Assembly (NCBI GenBank): GCA_024036415.1
Contig: JAMWET010001928.1
Coordinates: 19,715-83,714 of the forward strand
Direction of reading: 5' to 3'
Origin: Prochilodus magdalenae
Lineage: Eukaryota > Chordata > Actinopteri > Characiformes > Prochilodontidae
Length of the DNA stretch: 64,000 nt
Below are positions 36,056-47,350 of this stretch, piece after piece. The notes below the pieces were generated by a model. That model was given only the letters and a program-made list of their open reading frames with translations. It was not told the origin of the DNA and searched no databases. The translations under genes were made by a program, and so were the position numbers. Position 1 is the first letter of the stretch. Each line of letters begins with the position of its first letter.

Positions 36056-37070
36056 TTAGATAGTCAGGCAGGTACAGTGATAAGGCCGCCCTTGCTCATG
36101 TTACATGCACGGCAGAGCGTGAAACTTAATCATAGGGCCACACGGTGCCCTAAATTAAAGAGCTGGATGCGGTTCCAGCAGGTTGAGAGAGGACCGTAAG
36201 GAAGGAGTGGGTGAATTTTGACTTGTAGTTTCAGCAAAGTTAGGCTAGTAGCTCCAGTGCTAATTTGGAGGCCAAATGTGGCTGATAGAGCCGCTAAGGC
36301 TTAGATGTTAATGAGCCAATGCTAAGTGAATATTTGAACGTTGGTGCGTTTTGGTCATACTGTACTTTTATTTCCATATCAGTAACATTAACAACCATAC
36401 GCCATAGGAGTGTTACTGCTTTAGGTAGTCACGGTTACCTCTTAGCACGTGCACTTTGCATTCACGCCATACCGCACCATTCAGAAGTGAACATTGCCGT
36501 GTTTGGCTCTTGGTTCTCAGCTTGTTATTTCATACTTTACTCCACTTCCCATTCACATTACAAGATGCAGAAACTGATGAAAGATATTACCTTTTCTTTA
36601 TCAGATCATCTCCCACCAAAAGCCCACCCCTCCCTCTCTCTCCCTCTCTTTCTCTCTCTTTCTTGTTTTTTTTGAAGAATGTTAAGTAGGCTTGTTTGTG
36701 TTTGTGGCTGGAAGCAGTTCTTTAATACAATAAGCTGTATTCTTCTGCAATTGCCAGGTCAGATGCATTAATCATGGAGCCGTCGGAGCCTTTGAAAGGG
36801 CCGGCCAGACTATTACTCGAAGCCAGTCTAGGGTTGAACCGGGGCGACATGGAAACGCTTTGAATGTCGTTTGTACATCCAGACACACTAATGGCCGTCC
36901 TCCCCCCCCTCCCTGAACCTAATTTGAACAAATGAGACCTGAGCTACAGTACAGGGCAAAGAGGTTGAGGATGGGCTGCAAACCTGGCTTAAATGCTAAA
37001 TCTGAAGGTTCATTTACAGAGACCATATAGAGAATATATAGAGGCAAACATTAGAGCATCTGAGAGCAGA
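36056..37070. other. Mostly single-copy stretch
   Basis: No gene seen. 36740-36940 carries TGCATTAATCATGGAGCCG and is free of repeats, so it could be conserved noncoding DNA. A short CT-rich run lies at 36628-36665. Confidence 0.35.
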
Positions 37071-37083
37071 GATTAGATTAGAG

Positions 37084-37690
37084 TATATACTGAGTCCGTT
37101 CTACAGTTCCTCATTAGGTTGAGTGTATAACTCTAAATGTAGGTATTGTGGTATATACTGAGTCTGTTCTACAGTTTCTCATTAGGTTGAGTGTATAACT
37201 CTAAATGTAGGTATTGTGGTATATACTGAGTCTGTTCTACAGTTTCTCATTAGGTTGAGTGTATAACTCTAAATGTAGGTATTGTGGTATATACTGAGTC
37301 TGTTCTACAGTTCCTCATTAGGTTGAATGTATAACTCTAAATGTAGGTATCGTGGTATATGCTGAGTCTGTTCTACAGTTGCTCATTACGTTGAGTGTAT
37401 AACTCTAAATGTAGGTATTGTGGTATATGCTGAGTCTGTTCTACAGTTGCTCATTACGTTGAGTGTATAACTCTAAATGTAGGTATTGTGGTATATGCTG
37501 AGTCTGTTCTACAGTTGCTCATTAGGTTGAATGTATAACTCTAAATGTAGGTATTGTGGTATATGCTGAGTCTGTTCTACAGTTTCTCATTAGGTTGAAT
37601 GTATAACTCTAAATGTAGGTATTGTGGTATATACTGAGTCTGTTCTACAGTTTCTCATTAGGTTTAGTGCATAACTATAAATGTAGATAT
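37084..37690. repeat. 68-bp tandem array, about 9 units
   Basis: The unit contains TACTGAGTCTGTTCTACAG, TTTCTCATTAGGTTGAGTG, TATAACTCTAAATGTAGGTA and TTGTGGTATA. Unit variants (TACTGAG/TGCTGAG, TTTCTC/TTGCTC) occur in blocks. Two further diverged units lie at 38700-38850. Confidence 0.95.
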
Positions 37691-37694
37691 TGCC

Positions 37695-38284
37695 ATACAT
37701 ATCTTTTTTGTCTTTCTCTTTCTATGTTTGTATTTTTTGTTCCCTCACCCTTTCTTTCTCTCGCTTTTACCCTCTCTTTTCTCTCTGTCCTTATTCTCGT
37801 TTTGCTGTGCTTCCTCTGTTCTCTCTCACTCTCTCCTTATTCTTCTTCTCCCACTATGTCCTAATTTCTCTTTCAGTCCTTATTTCTATATTCCCTTCTC
37901 TCACATTTTTGTTTTCATTCTTCTTATCACTCTCTTTCTCTGTACTCATTTCTTTCCCTGCTCTCTGTCCTCGTTATTTCTTTCTTCTTCTCTCTCTCTA
38001 ATTGTTCTTATGCCTCTCTCTCTCTCTCTCTCTCCCCCCCGCCTCTCTCTCTCTCGCATGCCTTTCTCTTTCTTTCACCTGTCCTCTATTTCATTTACAC
38101 TATTTCTGTATTCTCTCTTTCTATATTTTTGTCCTTCTCTCTCAACCTTTCTCTCTACGTCTCTCACCCTCTCTGTGGCCCCTTCTGCCTGCTTATCTCT
38201 CATTGTCTTTCTCACTCTTTTTCTCTTACTATCTTTGTCCCTCCTGCTCTCTCTCTCTCTCTCCTGTTTCTCTCTCTCTGTCTA
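37695..38284. repeat. CT-rich pyrimidine tract
   Basis: About 590 bp of interrupted CT/CTTT/TCTC sequence; the Ser/Leu/Phe-rich frames over it are artefacts. It separates the 68-bp array from its two outlying units. Confidence 0.9.
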
Positions 38285-38408
38285 GGTCTCCGTAACCGTT
38301 CAGACAGAACCTCTGGAGTGAAATATTATCTCCTCCGTTGCCCCTCTCCCCCTTAATTTATTCCCATTTAAGGACTTGCTCACCCAAGTGTTCCCTTTCT
38401 GTCATTCC

Positions 38409-38700
38409 CTCCTAAAATGCGTTTAATCATGGCTGTATTTGGGGATCGTAGGGAAAGGAAAGACTCTCCGATGCAGAGGAGAGAAGCTAAAGCTGTTTGT
38501 TTGGGAGAGGCTTCAAAAAAAGAGGGGAAAGAATCACTAAAAGACGGCACACCGTCCAGAGCGTGTGTAAGTGATTCATTTAGGCTTCTCCATGCTCTGC
38601 ATACCAATGCATTCTTTCATAGCAATTGTTGCTAGGTTGGACAAGCTTTACAGGACTATGGCAAAAATCCGATTAACCCTAATGAGAATCTGCAGCACAC
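38409..38700 (+). repeat. Duplicated noncoding segment, copy 1
   Basis: Shares with 40251-40441 CCTCCTAAAATGC-TTTAATCATG, CTGTATTTGGG, GATGCAGAGG-like, CTCTGCATA, AATGCATTCT and CATAGCAATTGTTGCTAGGT followed by CGGACAAGCTTTA-like sequence. Copy 1 has about 100 extra bases in the middle. The most conserved piece contains the palindrome TAGCAATTGTTGCTA. Confidence 0.85.
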
Positions 38701-38850
38701 AACCTACACTTCTCATTAGGTTGAATGTGAACGTATAACTCACAATGAGGTATTGATTTATAAACTGAGTCTGTTCTACAGTTTTTCATTAGGTTGAATG
38801 TATAACTCTAAATGTAGGTATTGTGGTATATACTGAGTCTGTTCTACATG
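38700..38850. repeat. Two outlying units of the 68-bp array
   Basis: CTCATTAGGTTGAATGTGAACGTATAACTC and TTTTTCATTAGGTTGAATGT followed by TATAACTCTAAATGTAGGTA match the 37084-37690 unit. Confidence 0.88.
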
Positions 38851-39465
38851 TAGGTTAAATAGTATGATTTGTACTTGTGTGTGGAAGCATGCCATGTTTA
38901 AGGTTGCTCTCTGTAGCTGCAGAGGATGTGCTTTCACTGTAAGTGCTGGGTGTTAGTCACATGGCAAAACCCCATGGCATAATTTGTGTGCGTGTGGTCT
39001 GCAGGCTGTGGTGCTGTATGTAGAGGATGTTGGTATTGGAGGGAAGTGCTGATCTACACGCTCGTGTGGAATGCAAACAGTGGCCACTGCGTTTGAGAAG
39101 CAAAAATAAAGAAATAAAGCCTCTGCTCTAACCTGTCTCTGCCGTCGCAGGCCTGCAGTCCCGCGCTGCCCATTTCACCGCCCATTACACTCTGCATGTG
39201 CCATGACTGGAGGAATCTGAGCTTGCTCGTGTCAGGAGCGTGTGTGGAACAGTACGGCTGGTTTGGGATGGATTTTTGCTGTGTCATATTAAAGCTCTTG
39301 GGAAATCAATGGAAAAAGATGGGAGAGATAAAGGGATAAAAGGGGAAATGTTAAATGTGGCTTACAGATAATAAGGTACCACTGATTCAAATGAGACATT
39401 GTAACATGCAGTTATTAGTTTTATGAAACACAGACAATTAGAGTCTGTTATTACTTTCAGAGTCG
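38851..39465. other. Low-repeat stretch, no gene seen
   Basis: A minus-strand 77-codon frame without a domain. Nothing else recognised. Confidence 0.4.
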
Positions 39466-39466
39466 A

Positions 39467-39939
39467 GTCACATTATCATGACCGCTTGCTACTTCCAACA
39501 GCAGCAGCATGTCGTGAGCTGGCTTGGTAGGCATATAAGGTGTGTGATGGGCTGACTGCACACACTCCCCTCATTGCTGTCATGGGTAAAAGTGGTGATA
39601 CATGCTGATTGTCTTCCCTGGGACAGATAGGATCTTCCTATCAGGCAATGCAACATGTCCTACAGCTAGAAACATCCGACAGTGGAATAGCAGACAAAGA
39701 CTTCCAAGCCTGCCTCCCTAATTCCTCAGACTTGAACCCAACTTAGCATCTGTGGGACCACCTTGTTGGACCACTCTATGGATCCTTTCACATGGACTCT
39801 CCTGAGGCTGTGGGATGCACTGCAGTCAGCATGGTTCAAGATACCTGTGGCAAGCTACCAGGACCTTACTGACTCACTCCCAGCCTGTCTAGCTGCTGCC
39901 TGTGCTCTGGATATTACCTGGCGGTCATAATAATGTGAC
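39467..39939. mobile_element. Non-autonomous DNA transposon with 19-bp TIRs
   Basis: GTCACATTATCATGACCGC (39467-39485) is inverted at 39921-39939 with one mismatch. Interior text such as CTTGAACCCAACTTAGCATCTGTGGGACC resembles a decayed transposase segment but has no open frame. The superfamily was not determined. Confidence 0.82.
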
Positions 39940-40250
39940 AGTGTATTTGAATGTAAGTGAAAGGTCACACAGCTGTATAATCTCACTCAGCCTTGCAGGA
40001 TGCATGCATGACTACCAATGCCTACAAATATTCTACAGTAGTGCTCTCCTATGGGATGCTACGTGACTCTGCAGTGCACGGCATGGTGCGTGCTGCTCTT
40101 TCGAGGCTGTAGCTCATCTGCTGGTGTGCGCTTTGTGCTTGCCATTATTGGGGCTTTCATAAGGGGTCAGTTTCTGACTACAGGAACATTCCTGGCCCGA
40201 CTTTTTTTTGGGCTGTGGGCCAGTTTCAACCTAGCACTGAACATTTCAAC
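39940..40250. other. Low-repeat stretch, no gene seen
   Basis: One 68-codon + frame without a known domain. Confidence 0.35.
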
Positions 40251-40441
40251 CTCCTAAAATGCCTTTAATCATGACTGTATTTGGGTATCATAGGGGAAGA
40301 CAAGTCAGTCCAATGCAGAGGCAAGAAGCTAACGCTCTGCATATAAATGCATTCTGCCATAGCAATTGTTGCTAGGTCGGACAAGCTTTAGAGAACTCCG
40401 GGGGAAATCCCGTTTGCCCAATGAGATGCTGTAGCACAGGA
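40251..40441 (+). repeat. Duplicated noncoding segment, copy 2
   Basis: Shorter partner of 38409-38700 in the same orientation, about 1.8 kb away, keeping the TAGCAATTGTTGCTA palindrome exactly. Confidence 0.85.
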
Positions 40442-41555
40442 CTCAGACTGGTCCTAGTTTTTCCTGTCGTGCAATCAAGCTAATGTTAGCATGCCGCGAC
40501 GCTGCACTGAGAATCCACCAACCAAATATGGAAAACAGGAGCCCGGTAGTCAGATACTGACCACTGATGTGCGGGGTAGGGGAGGGCAGATAAACGCAGA
40601 AACAGATGGGCAGCAATCTGTTATTGTACACCTATATAGTGGACCTGTACAGTAGATGGAGCTCATAAAGTGGCCAGTGAATGGATGTCTTGTAGCAAAG
40701 CGAGGCTGTGGCCTGCTTTTGTGGAAAGAGGCACGAGGAACCTGCAGGATTTATGGACGTAAGCCTAGTTTTAGCAGAAAGCGTCTTTCTGGCAGCTTTC
40801 AACATCTCTGAAACTCTCCAGCGACTGGACGCTGACAGTAATGAAATCTAGCCTTCTGCCTGAAAGGGATTATTAAATTATGAGCTCAGATTTCACACTC
40901 GCTGACATGCTGTGATTAGACCAGAATTCGGCACCACAAGCACTTTAATATGCTGTAAAACCGACATCCACGATGTCTCAATATGCATGAAATACAGAGG
41001 CCCATAATCAGTAATATACATTCCAGAGGGAGGAAACGAGAGTTCAGGACGTGGCAGGGAAAGCCTGTTGCTCCTGAGTGACGGCTGAGGGCGATGAAGC
41101 AGACTCAACACTGATACAGTAAATATATTACTCTATATTCTGTTCAGAGTTCACACCCCTGGATAAAAGCACGTCTGGCAATGATCAGGCCCACCAGGCC
41201 GTCGCAGTTCCAGGTGTGCTTTATTGCGGCGCTGATTTAGAGCGGCCGATCCCGCTCCGAGACACCTCATCATTACTGACAGGTAGACCTGGCACATGAA
41301 ACACCTCTAATAGCTGAGGCCGAGTGGGGAGTGGACAGTGAGAGAACGCAGGACTCTCTCTTTCCGCTGCTTTCACACGGAGGTGTATGTGACTATCAAA
41401 CCTCCAGGAAAGGCTCTTAGTGGCACTTTAATAGAACGGTCGATGCTAACCGGCAGGCTTAGCTGGAATTCTCATGATTTCTCTACTTTCCATGCTCTCA
41501 GACTGGACTTTCGACGGCTAGTTGTTCTTTTTGGTACTATAGGACTGCTTTGGTC
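40442..41555. other. Low-repeat stretch, no gene seen
   Basis: Several short frames without domains. No tandem repeat. Confidence 0.4.
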
Positions 41556-41559
41556 TTTC

Positions 41560-43085
41560 CACTCACTGGCCACTTTATTAGAAACGCCTACCTTGTGCTT
41601 CCACTCACTGGCCACTTTATTGGAAACACCCACCTTGTACTTCACACACTGGCCACTTTATTAGAAACGCCTACCTTGTACTTCACACACTGGCCACTTT
41701 ATTAGAAACGCCTACCTTGTACTTCACACACTGGCCACTTTATTAGAAACGCCTACCTTGTACTTCACACACTGGCCACTTTATTAGAAACGCCTACCTT
41801 GTACTTCACACACTGGCCACTTTTGTAGAAACACCTACCTCAAACTTCCACTCACTGGCCACTTTATTAGAAACGCCTACCTTGTGTTGCACTCACTGGC
41901 CACTTTATTAGAAACGCCTACCTTGTGTTGCACTCACTGGCCACTTTATTAGAAACACCTACCCTGTACTTTCACTCACTGGCCTCTTTATTAGAAACGC
42001 CTACCTTGTGCTTCCACTCACTGGCCACTTTATTAGAAACACCCACCTTGTGTTGCACTCACTGGCCACTTTATTAGAAACACCCTCCTTGTGCTTTCAC
42101 TCACTGGCCTCTTTATTAGAAACGCCTACCTTGTACTTCCACTCACTGGCCACTTTATCAGAAACACCTACCTTGTGCTTCCACTCACTGGCCACTTTAT
42201 CAGAAACGCCTACCTTGTACTTCCACTCACTGGCCACTTTATTGGAAACACCCACCTTGTGTTGCACTCACTGGCCACTTTATTAGAAACACCCACCTTG
42301 TGCTTCCACTCACTGGCCACTTTATCAGAAACGCCTACCTTGTGCTTCCACTCACTGGCCACTTTATCAGAAACGCCTACCTTGTGCTTCCACTCACTGG
42401 CCTCTTTATTAGAAACGCCTACCTTGTGCTTCCACTCACTGGCCACTTTATCAGAAACGCCTACCTTGTGCTTCCACTCACTGGCCACTTTATTGGAAAC
42501 ACCCACCTTGTGTTGCACTCACTGGCCACTTTATTAGAAACACCTACCTTGTGCTTCCACTCACTGGCCACTTTATTGGAAACACCCACCTTGTGTTCCA
42601 CTCACTGGCCACTTTATTAGAAACACCCACCTTGTGCTTCCACTCACTGGCCACTTTATTGGAAACACCCACCTTGTGTTCCACTCACTGGCCACTTTAT
42701 TAGAAACGCCTACCTTGTGCTTCCACTCACTGGCCACTTTATTGAAAACGCCTACCTTGTGCTTCCACTCACTGGCCACTTTATTAGAAACGCCTACCTT
42801 GTGCTTCCACTCACTGGCCACTTTATCAGAAACGCCTACCTTGTACTTCCACTCACTGGCCACTTTATTGGAAACACCCACCTTGTGTTCCACTCACTGG
42901 CCACTTTATTAGAAACACCCACCTTGTGCTTCCACTCACTGGCCACTTTATTAGAAACACCCACCTTGTGCTTTCACTCACTGGCCACTTTATTAGAAAA
43001 ACCCACCTTGTGCTTCCACTCACTGGCCACTTTATTAGGAACGCCTTCCTTGTGCTTCCACTCACTGGCCACTATATCAGAAACA
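41560..43085. repeat. 42-bp minisatellite (CACTGGCCACTTTATTAGAA), about 36 units
   Basis: The unit is CACTGGCCACTTTATTAGAA, ACGCCTACCTTGTGCTTCCA, CT, with 40-41-bp variants (TTGCACT, TTCACA). Variant order (TTATCAGAAAC, TTGGAAAC, CTTTATT) shows shuffled multi-unit blocks. The consensus equals the inverted end of a transposon-like repeat whose other end, TTTCTAATAAAGTGTCCAGG, lies at 43409-43428. Confidence 0.96.
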
Positions 43086-43432
43086 CCTACTGTACATATC
43101 CACTATAAACGCTAGGTGTCCAGTTAAGACTGGAGTCCATATATTGCTCCAGTTGATCAGCCCCCCACCAAACCCATTCATCAATGACCAGTTTCTGAGC
43201 AGATGGCTGCTTCTGTCCAGGAATGATTTGGGTAGTAGACCATTCTTAGTGTTTATACACATCAGTGCCACTGCTTGTTGAGAGCGGACCACCACCAGCC
43301 AGGAGCAGAGCCAAAATCAGACCCTGACCACTGGTGCAGACCTACACAAACTGTGCATTAACAGACGGGTTGCCGCCTCTAACTGGAAGGTAAAGCTAAA
43401 AGAGAGGGGTTTCTAATAAAGTGTCCAGGTAC
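43086..43432. mobile_element. Body and right end of the element that seeded the 42-bp array
   Basis: Text such as CATTCATCAATGACCAGTTTCTGAGC and GACCCTGACCACTGGTGCAG followed by GGTTTCTAATAAAGTGTCCAG, which is the inverse of the array unit. So the element's left terminal segment was amplified while the right end stayed single. Confidence 0.75.
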
Positions 43433-43619
43433 TGTACTGCATGATGCTCCGGAAAGGTTCCAGATTTTTCAGGTTAGTCCAAAACGAGCTATTGCTCATA
43501 CCCTTACAGCCAGAGCTAGTGGGGATGGTTTTGTTTACAGTGGTCCTGCTGCAGTCCTGTATGTAATAGTATATAATGTAATGCAGTATAATATAGAATA
43601 TAGTAATATATAGACGTAT

Positions 43620-44020
43620 GTAATCATTTCAGATGTTTCTGTTTGTAGTGTTTCCCTCTTTGCCTTTATTACAGCTCCCCTATGTTCAGTCTGAGGAGTT
43701 GGTTTATCACTTTCTGAAGTAAGCCCATACACACTCAGTGATGTTGAGGTCTGGGGTGGTCAGTCCATTGTTCTGAGAACACCAGCATCCTATTGGTGTG
43801 TCTGTGTGAGGAGCTTCTTAACCAACTACTAAATCCACTTTCAGACCTCCATAGCACTGAGCTGATCTTCTCACAATGGATGTATGGACAGAAACACCTT
43901 AGGATGGTCTCAGATCTGAAGCAAGAGTGGAGCTTGATTAAAGGCTGCTGGTTGTCTGATGGGGACCGTGTTGGTGGTCTACCTGGTCCTTCAGGTGGAT
44001 GTTAGGAGTCCCAGCTTCTC
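43620..44020 (-). pseudogene. Tc1-like (family A) transposase remnant, minus strand
   Basis: Matches 15480-15760: TCAGTGATGTTGAGGTCTGG, GGTGGTCAGTCCATTGTTCT, GAACACCAGCA, CTTTCAGACCTCCATAGCACTGAGCTG. Minus-strand reading resembles the SPDLN-type motif region. Broken by stops. Confidence 0.72.
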
Positions 44021-44680
44021 TATTTTTTTTATTGCCTCTGTTTATCAGTCATGTTTAAACCAAAAGATCTACCTAACTTTGATATATGGTTCTCCCAAAT
44101 TCGTCCCGTTCATGCCGCCTCCCTGCTCTCCTGTCCTCCACCAGTATGTGCTTGAGGGCAGAGGGAAGTTCTGGAGCTGCTGAAGGTCTGCTTTAATCAT
44201 TGAGCTCCAGTGTCCAGGCCGTCAGCACTGTTCTCTCTGGAGCTCCTCAGTTTGGCCCCACGGGCATCAACTGGTTCGCATGAGAACGGCCTTTACGCAG
44301 GAGAAGCAGAGACGCATGCAAAGATGCTTAAACGCAACCAGCTGAAGCGCTGAGAGGAACTCTGCTAGCTGGTAGAGAACCAACAGTGGCTCATCTGCGG
44401 GTCTCCTCAGGATCTCTCAGCTCTGTGGGGTTTTTGTGACTTCTGTGTGCAGCTCCTTACTGTGGACCCTGGGAAGGCCAGTGTTGTTTCTCAGATTTGG
44501 ATGGTTTTGTCTCAACACTGTGAAACCAAAAAGGGCTTTGAGGGATAGCTGCAGCCTGTAGTTCCTCAGGATGCCTTCTGGTACTGATGCAGTCAGAGGA
44601 TGACGAATGTATCAGGTGCCATAAAATGCACTGATTAAACTACATAATTAGTGATTGTAGAGTACTGTTATCTGATTTCT
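44021..44680. other. Low-repeat stretch, no gene seen
   Basis: No frame with a known domain and no clear repeat. Confidence 0.4.
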
Positions 44681-45351
44681 TCTTTTTCTTCTTCTTCTTC
44701 TTCTTCTCCTTCTCCTTCTCCTTCTCCTTCTCCTCCTCCTCCTTCGTCTCCTTCTTCTTCTTGTTCTTCGGGTTCTTTTTCTTCTGCCTCTTCTTCTTCT
44801 TTTTTTTCTTCTTCTTCTTCTTCCTCTTCTTCTGCTTCTCCTCCTCCTTCTCCTTCTTCTCCTTCTCCTTCTCCTTCTCCTTCTCCTTCTCCTTCTCCTT
44901 CTCCTTCTCCTTCTCCTTCTCCTTCTCCTCCTCCTCCTCCTCCTTCTTCTTCTTCTGCTTCTTCTGCTTCATTTTCTTCTGCTGCTGCTTCTTCTTCTGC
45001 TGCTGCTGCTGCTTCTTCTTCTGCTGCTTCTTCTGCTTCTGCTGCTGCTTCTTCTGCTTCTTCTTCTTCTTCTTCTGCTTCTTCTGCTTTTTCTTCTTCT
45101 GCTGCTGCTTCTTCTTCTTCTGCTGCTGCTTCTTCTTCTTCTGCTTCTTCTGCTGCTTCTTCTTCTTCTGCTTTTTTTTCTTCTTCTTTTTCTGCTTCTT
45201 CTTCATCTTCTTCTTCTTCTGCTTTTTCTTCTTCTGCTGCTGCTTCTTCTTCTTCCTCTGCTTCTTTATCTTCTGCTTCTTTTTCTTTTGCTTCCTCTTC
45301 TTCTTCTCCTTCTTCGTCTTCTCCTCCTCCTTCTTCTTCTTCTTCTGCAGT
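44681..45351. repeat. CTT/CTC/CTG triplet pyrimidine tract
   Basis: About 670 bp of TTC, TCC and TGC triplets with a (CTTCTC) hexamer core near 44850-44930. Strong strand asymmetry: almost no purines except G in CTG. Lys-rich minus and Ser/Phe-rich plus frames are artefacts. Confidence 0.95.
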
Positions 45352-46420
45352 TTTTAAATATTGACAGCTTTCAGTGTTCAGAATGTCCGGTCTGATCAGG
45401 TATGGTGTGCTTGTACAAAGGTATTTAATCCGACCTACAGTTTTTGGAAAACCGGGATTAAATTTAGATTTTTTTTCCCTTTAGGAATAAATATGCTAGA
45501 AAAGTGCCCCCCCATCTACTGTACTTCTGGTTAACTCCAGACACCATTTCATGTCCACTATCTCAGGGCAGACCCCCAAGCACAAATTCAATCTGGGTTT
45601 GGCCTGCACTCACGTGTTTGTCTTTTTTCCTCCATCCCTCGTTACTCCCATAAAATCCCATTCAATTACAACCCCACCCAAACCTTATTGTTTCCTTAAC
45701 CTACAGCCTCCAAACTGCATGTACACACTCAGGGCAGATCCCCAAACTCTAATCCACATACATACTGACCCACACTTCTTTATGTGTTGTTTTTCATCCC
45801 TTGTTTCTCCCATTGACTCTCATTTATTTTTAGCAACACCTAGCAAAAGACTAGCAACAAGCTTACGTTGCGCAGTCCCCCTGTTTTTTGAGGATGTGCA
45901 CTTGATGTTCTACATAGAAGATATGTGACCTTGCTGGGTAGACTGGGGGGAGATTTCTCCACACAGTCCGCCAAATCATGGTGGTAGCTTTGTCGTGATT
46001 GTATGTATAATATGGGGGTGTAAATATTAATGTGTTAAGATTGTTACAGTGTTATATGTTGACCTCTGACCCCTTTTGTTCATGCTGGATTTGTATTTAA
46101 AGGAGGACACAACCGTGCTTGGGGTTCACAGTGTGTGTCAGCAGCCACTTACAAGGTGTCAGTATTAAACGCTGATGTAGTGACATGCTTGGCTGGTGGT
46201 GATCAGGATCTAGTGGTGGTGTTTATACTGTTGGTATAAACAAGCCTGGAAAGTCGTACAAAGTGTACAATCTCTGGTCAGCTGCATCCGCTGAGGTGCT
46301 CTAACCGCACCCCTTACTCCACCCCCTCTACTGGGAAAGCCCCTGAGAGCAGTGGTCATCAGCATGCAGTATCAACGAAGAGAAGACGACCTTTTATTAA
46401 GAAATGAGACAGGATCATAC
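45352..46420. other. Low-repeat stretch, no gene seen
   Basis: 45550-45930 shows a loose internal repeat (CAGGGCAGACCCCCAAGC / CAGGGCAGATCCCCAAAC, CCATCCCTCGTTACTCCCAT / CATCCCTTGTTTCTCCCATT). Its reverse complement resembles the GAACGAGGGATG modules of 49.6-52 kb, so it may be a distant relative of that family. No gene. Confidence 0.45.
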
Positions 46421-46424
46421 ACAA

Positions 46425-47350
46425 AGACTGTTCTTTAATGGTCAGGACCCCCAAAGGACCACCACAGGGCAGGTATGAGGATGGGAGATTATTAGTGGAT
46501 TATTATTAGCACTATAGTGACCCTGACAAGGTGGTGGTGTGTTAGTGTGTGTTGTGCTGGTGTGAGGGGATCAGACACAGTGGTGCTATTGGAAACCTCA
46601 GTGTCCCTGCTGGACTGAGAATCATCCACCAACCAAAACTATCCAGCCGGCAGCGTCCTGTGGGCAGTGTCCTGTGGCCAGCGTCCTGTGGCCAGCGTCC
46701 TGTGGGCAACGTCCTGTGGGCAGCGTCCTGTGGGCGGCGTCCTCTGGGCGGCGTCCTGTGGGCAGTGTCCTGTGGGCAGCGTCCTGTGGGCAGTGTCCTG
46801 TAGGCAGCGTCCTATGGGCAGCGTCCTGTGGGCAGTGTTCTGTGGGCAGCATCCTGTGGGCAGCGTGCTATGGGCAGCATCTTGTAGGCAGCGTCCTGTG
46901 GGCAGCATCCTGTGGGCAGCGTGCTATGGGCAGCATCTTGTAGGCAGCGTCCTGTGGGCAGCATCCTGTGGGCAGCGTCCTGTGGGCAGTGTCCTGTGGG
47001 CAGTGTCCTGTGGGCAGCATCCAGTGGGCAGCGTCAGTGACCACTGATGAAGGACTAGAGGATGACCAACACTGCACTGTGCAGCAGCAGATGAGCTATC
47101 GTCTCTGACTGTCCATCTAAAAGGTGGACCAGCAAGGCAGGAGTGTCTAATAGAGTGGACAGTGAGTGGACACAACACTCCAGCAGCACTGCTGTGTCTG
47201 ATCCACTCACACCAGCACCACACACAGTAACACACCACCACATCAGTGTCACTGCAGTGCTGAGAATGGTCCACCACCCACATAATACCTGCCCTGTGGT
47301 GGTCCTATGGGGGTCCTTTGGGGGCTGGTACTTGGAGCTGATATACTGGT
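46425..47350. mobile_element. Long-inverted-repeat element with internal minisatellite
   Basis: The left arm at 46520-46585 (GGTGGTGGTGTGTTAGTGTG, TGCTGGTGTGAGGGGATCAG) is the inverse of the right arm at 47180-47245 (CTGATCCACTCACACCAGCA, CACACCACCAC). Outer inverted words are GTCAGGACCCCCAAAGGACC and TGGGGGTCCTTTGGGGGCTG. This is a widespread fish repeat type that I recognise but cannot name securely. It has no coding capacity. Confidence 0.8.
46648..47036. repeat. 14-bp minisatellite (CAGCGTCCTGTGGG), about 28 units
   Basis: Amplified from the single CAGCGTCCTGTGGGCAG motif that belongs to the host element. Variants (CAGTGTCCTG, CAGCATCTTGTAGG, CAGCGTGCTATGGG) include a repeated multi-unit block seen at about 46850-46900 and 46905-46960. 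Confidence 0.95.

Noticed and set aside
44640..45364. Lys-rich and Ser/Phe-rich frames of about 190-240 codons on both strands
   Set aside because: Translation of a CTT/CTC/CTG tract; three overlapping frames are open for the same reason.
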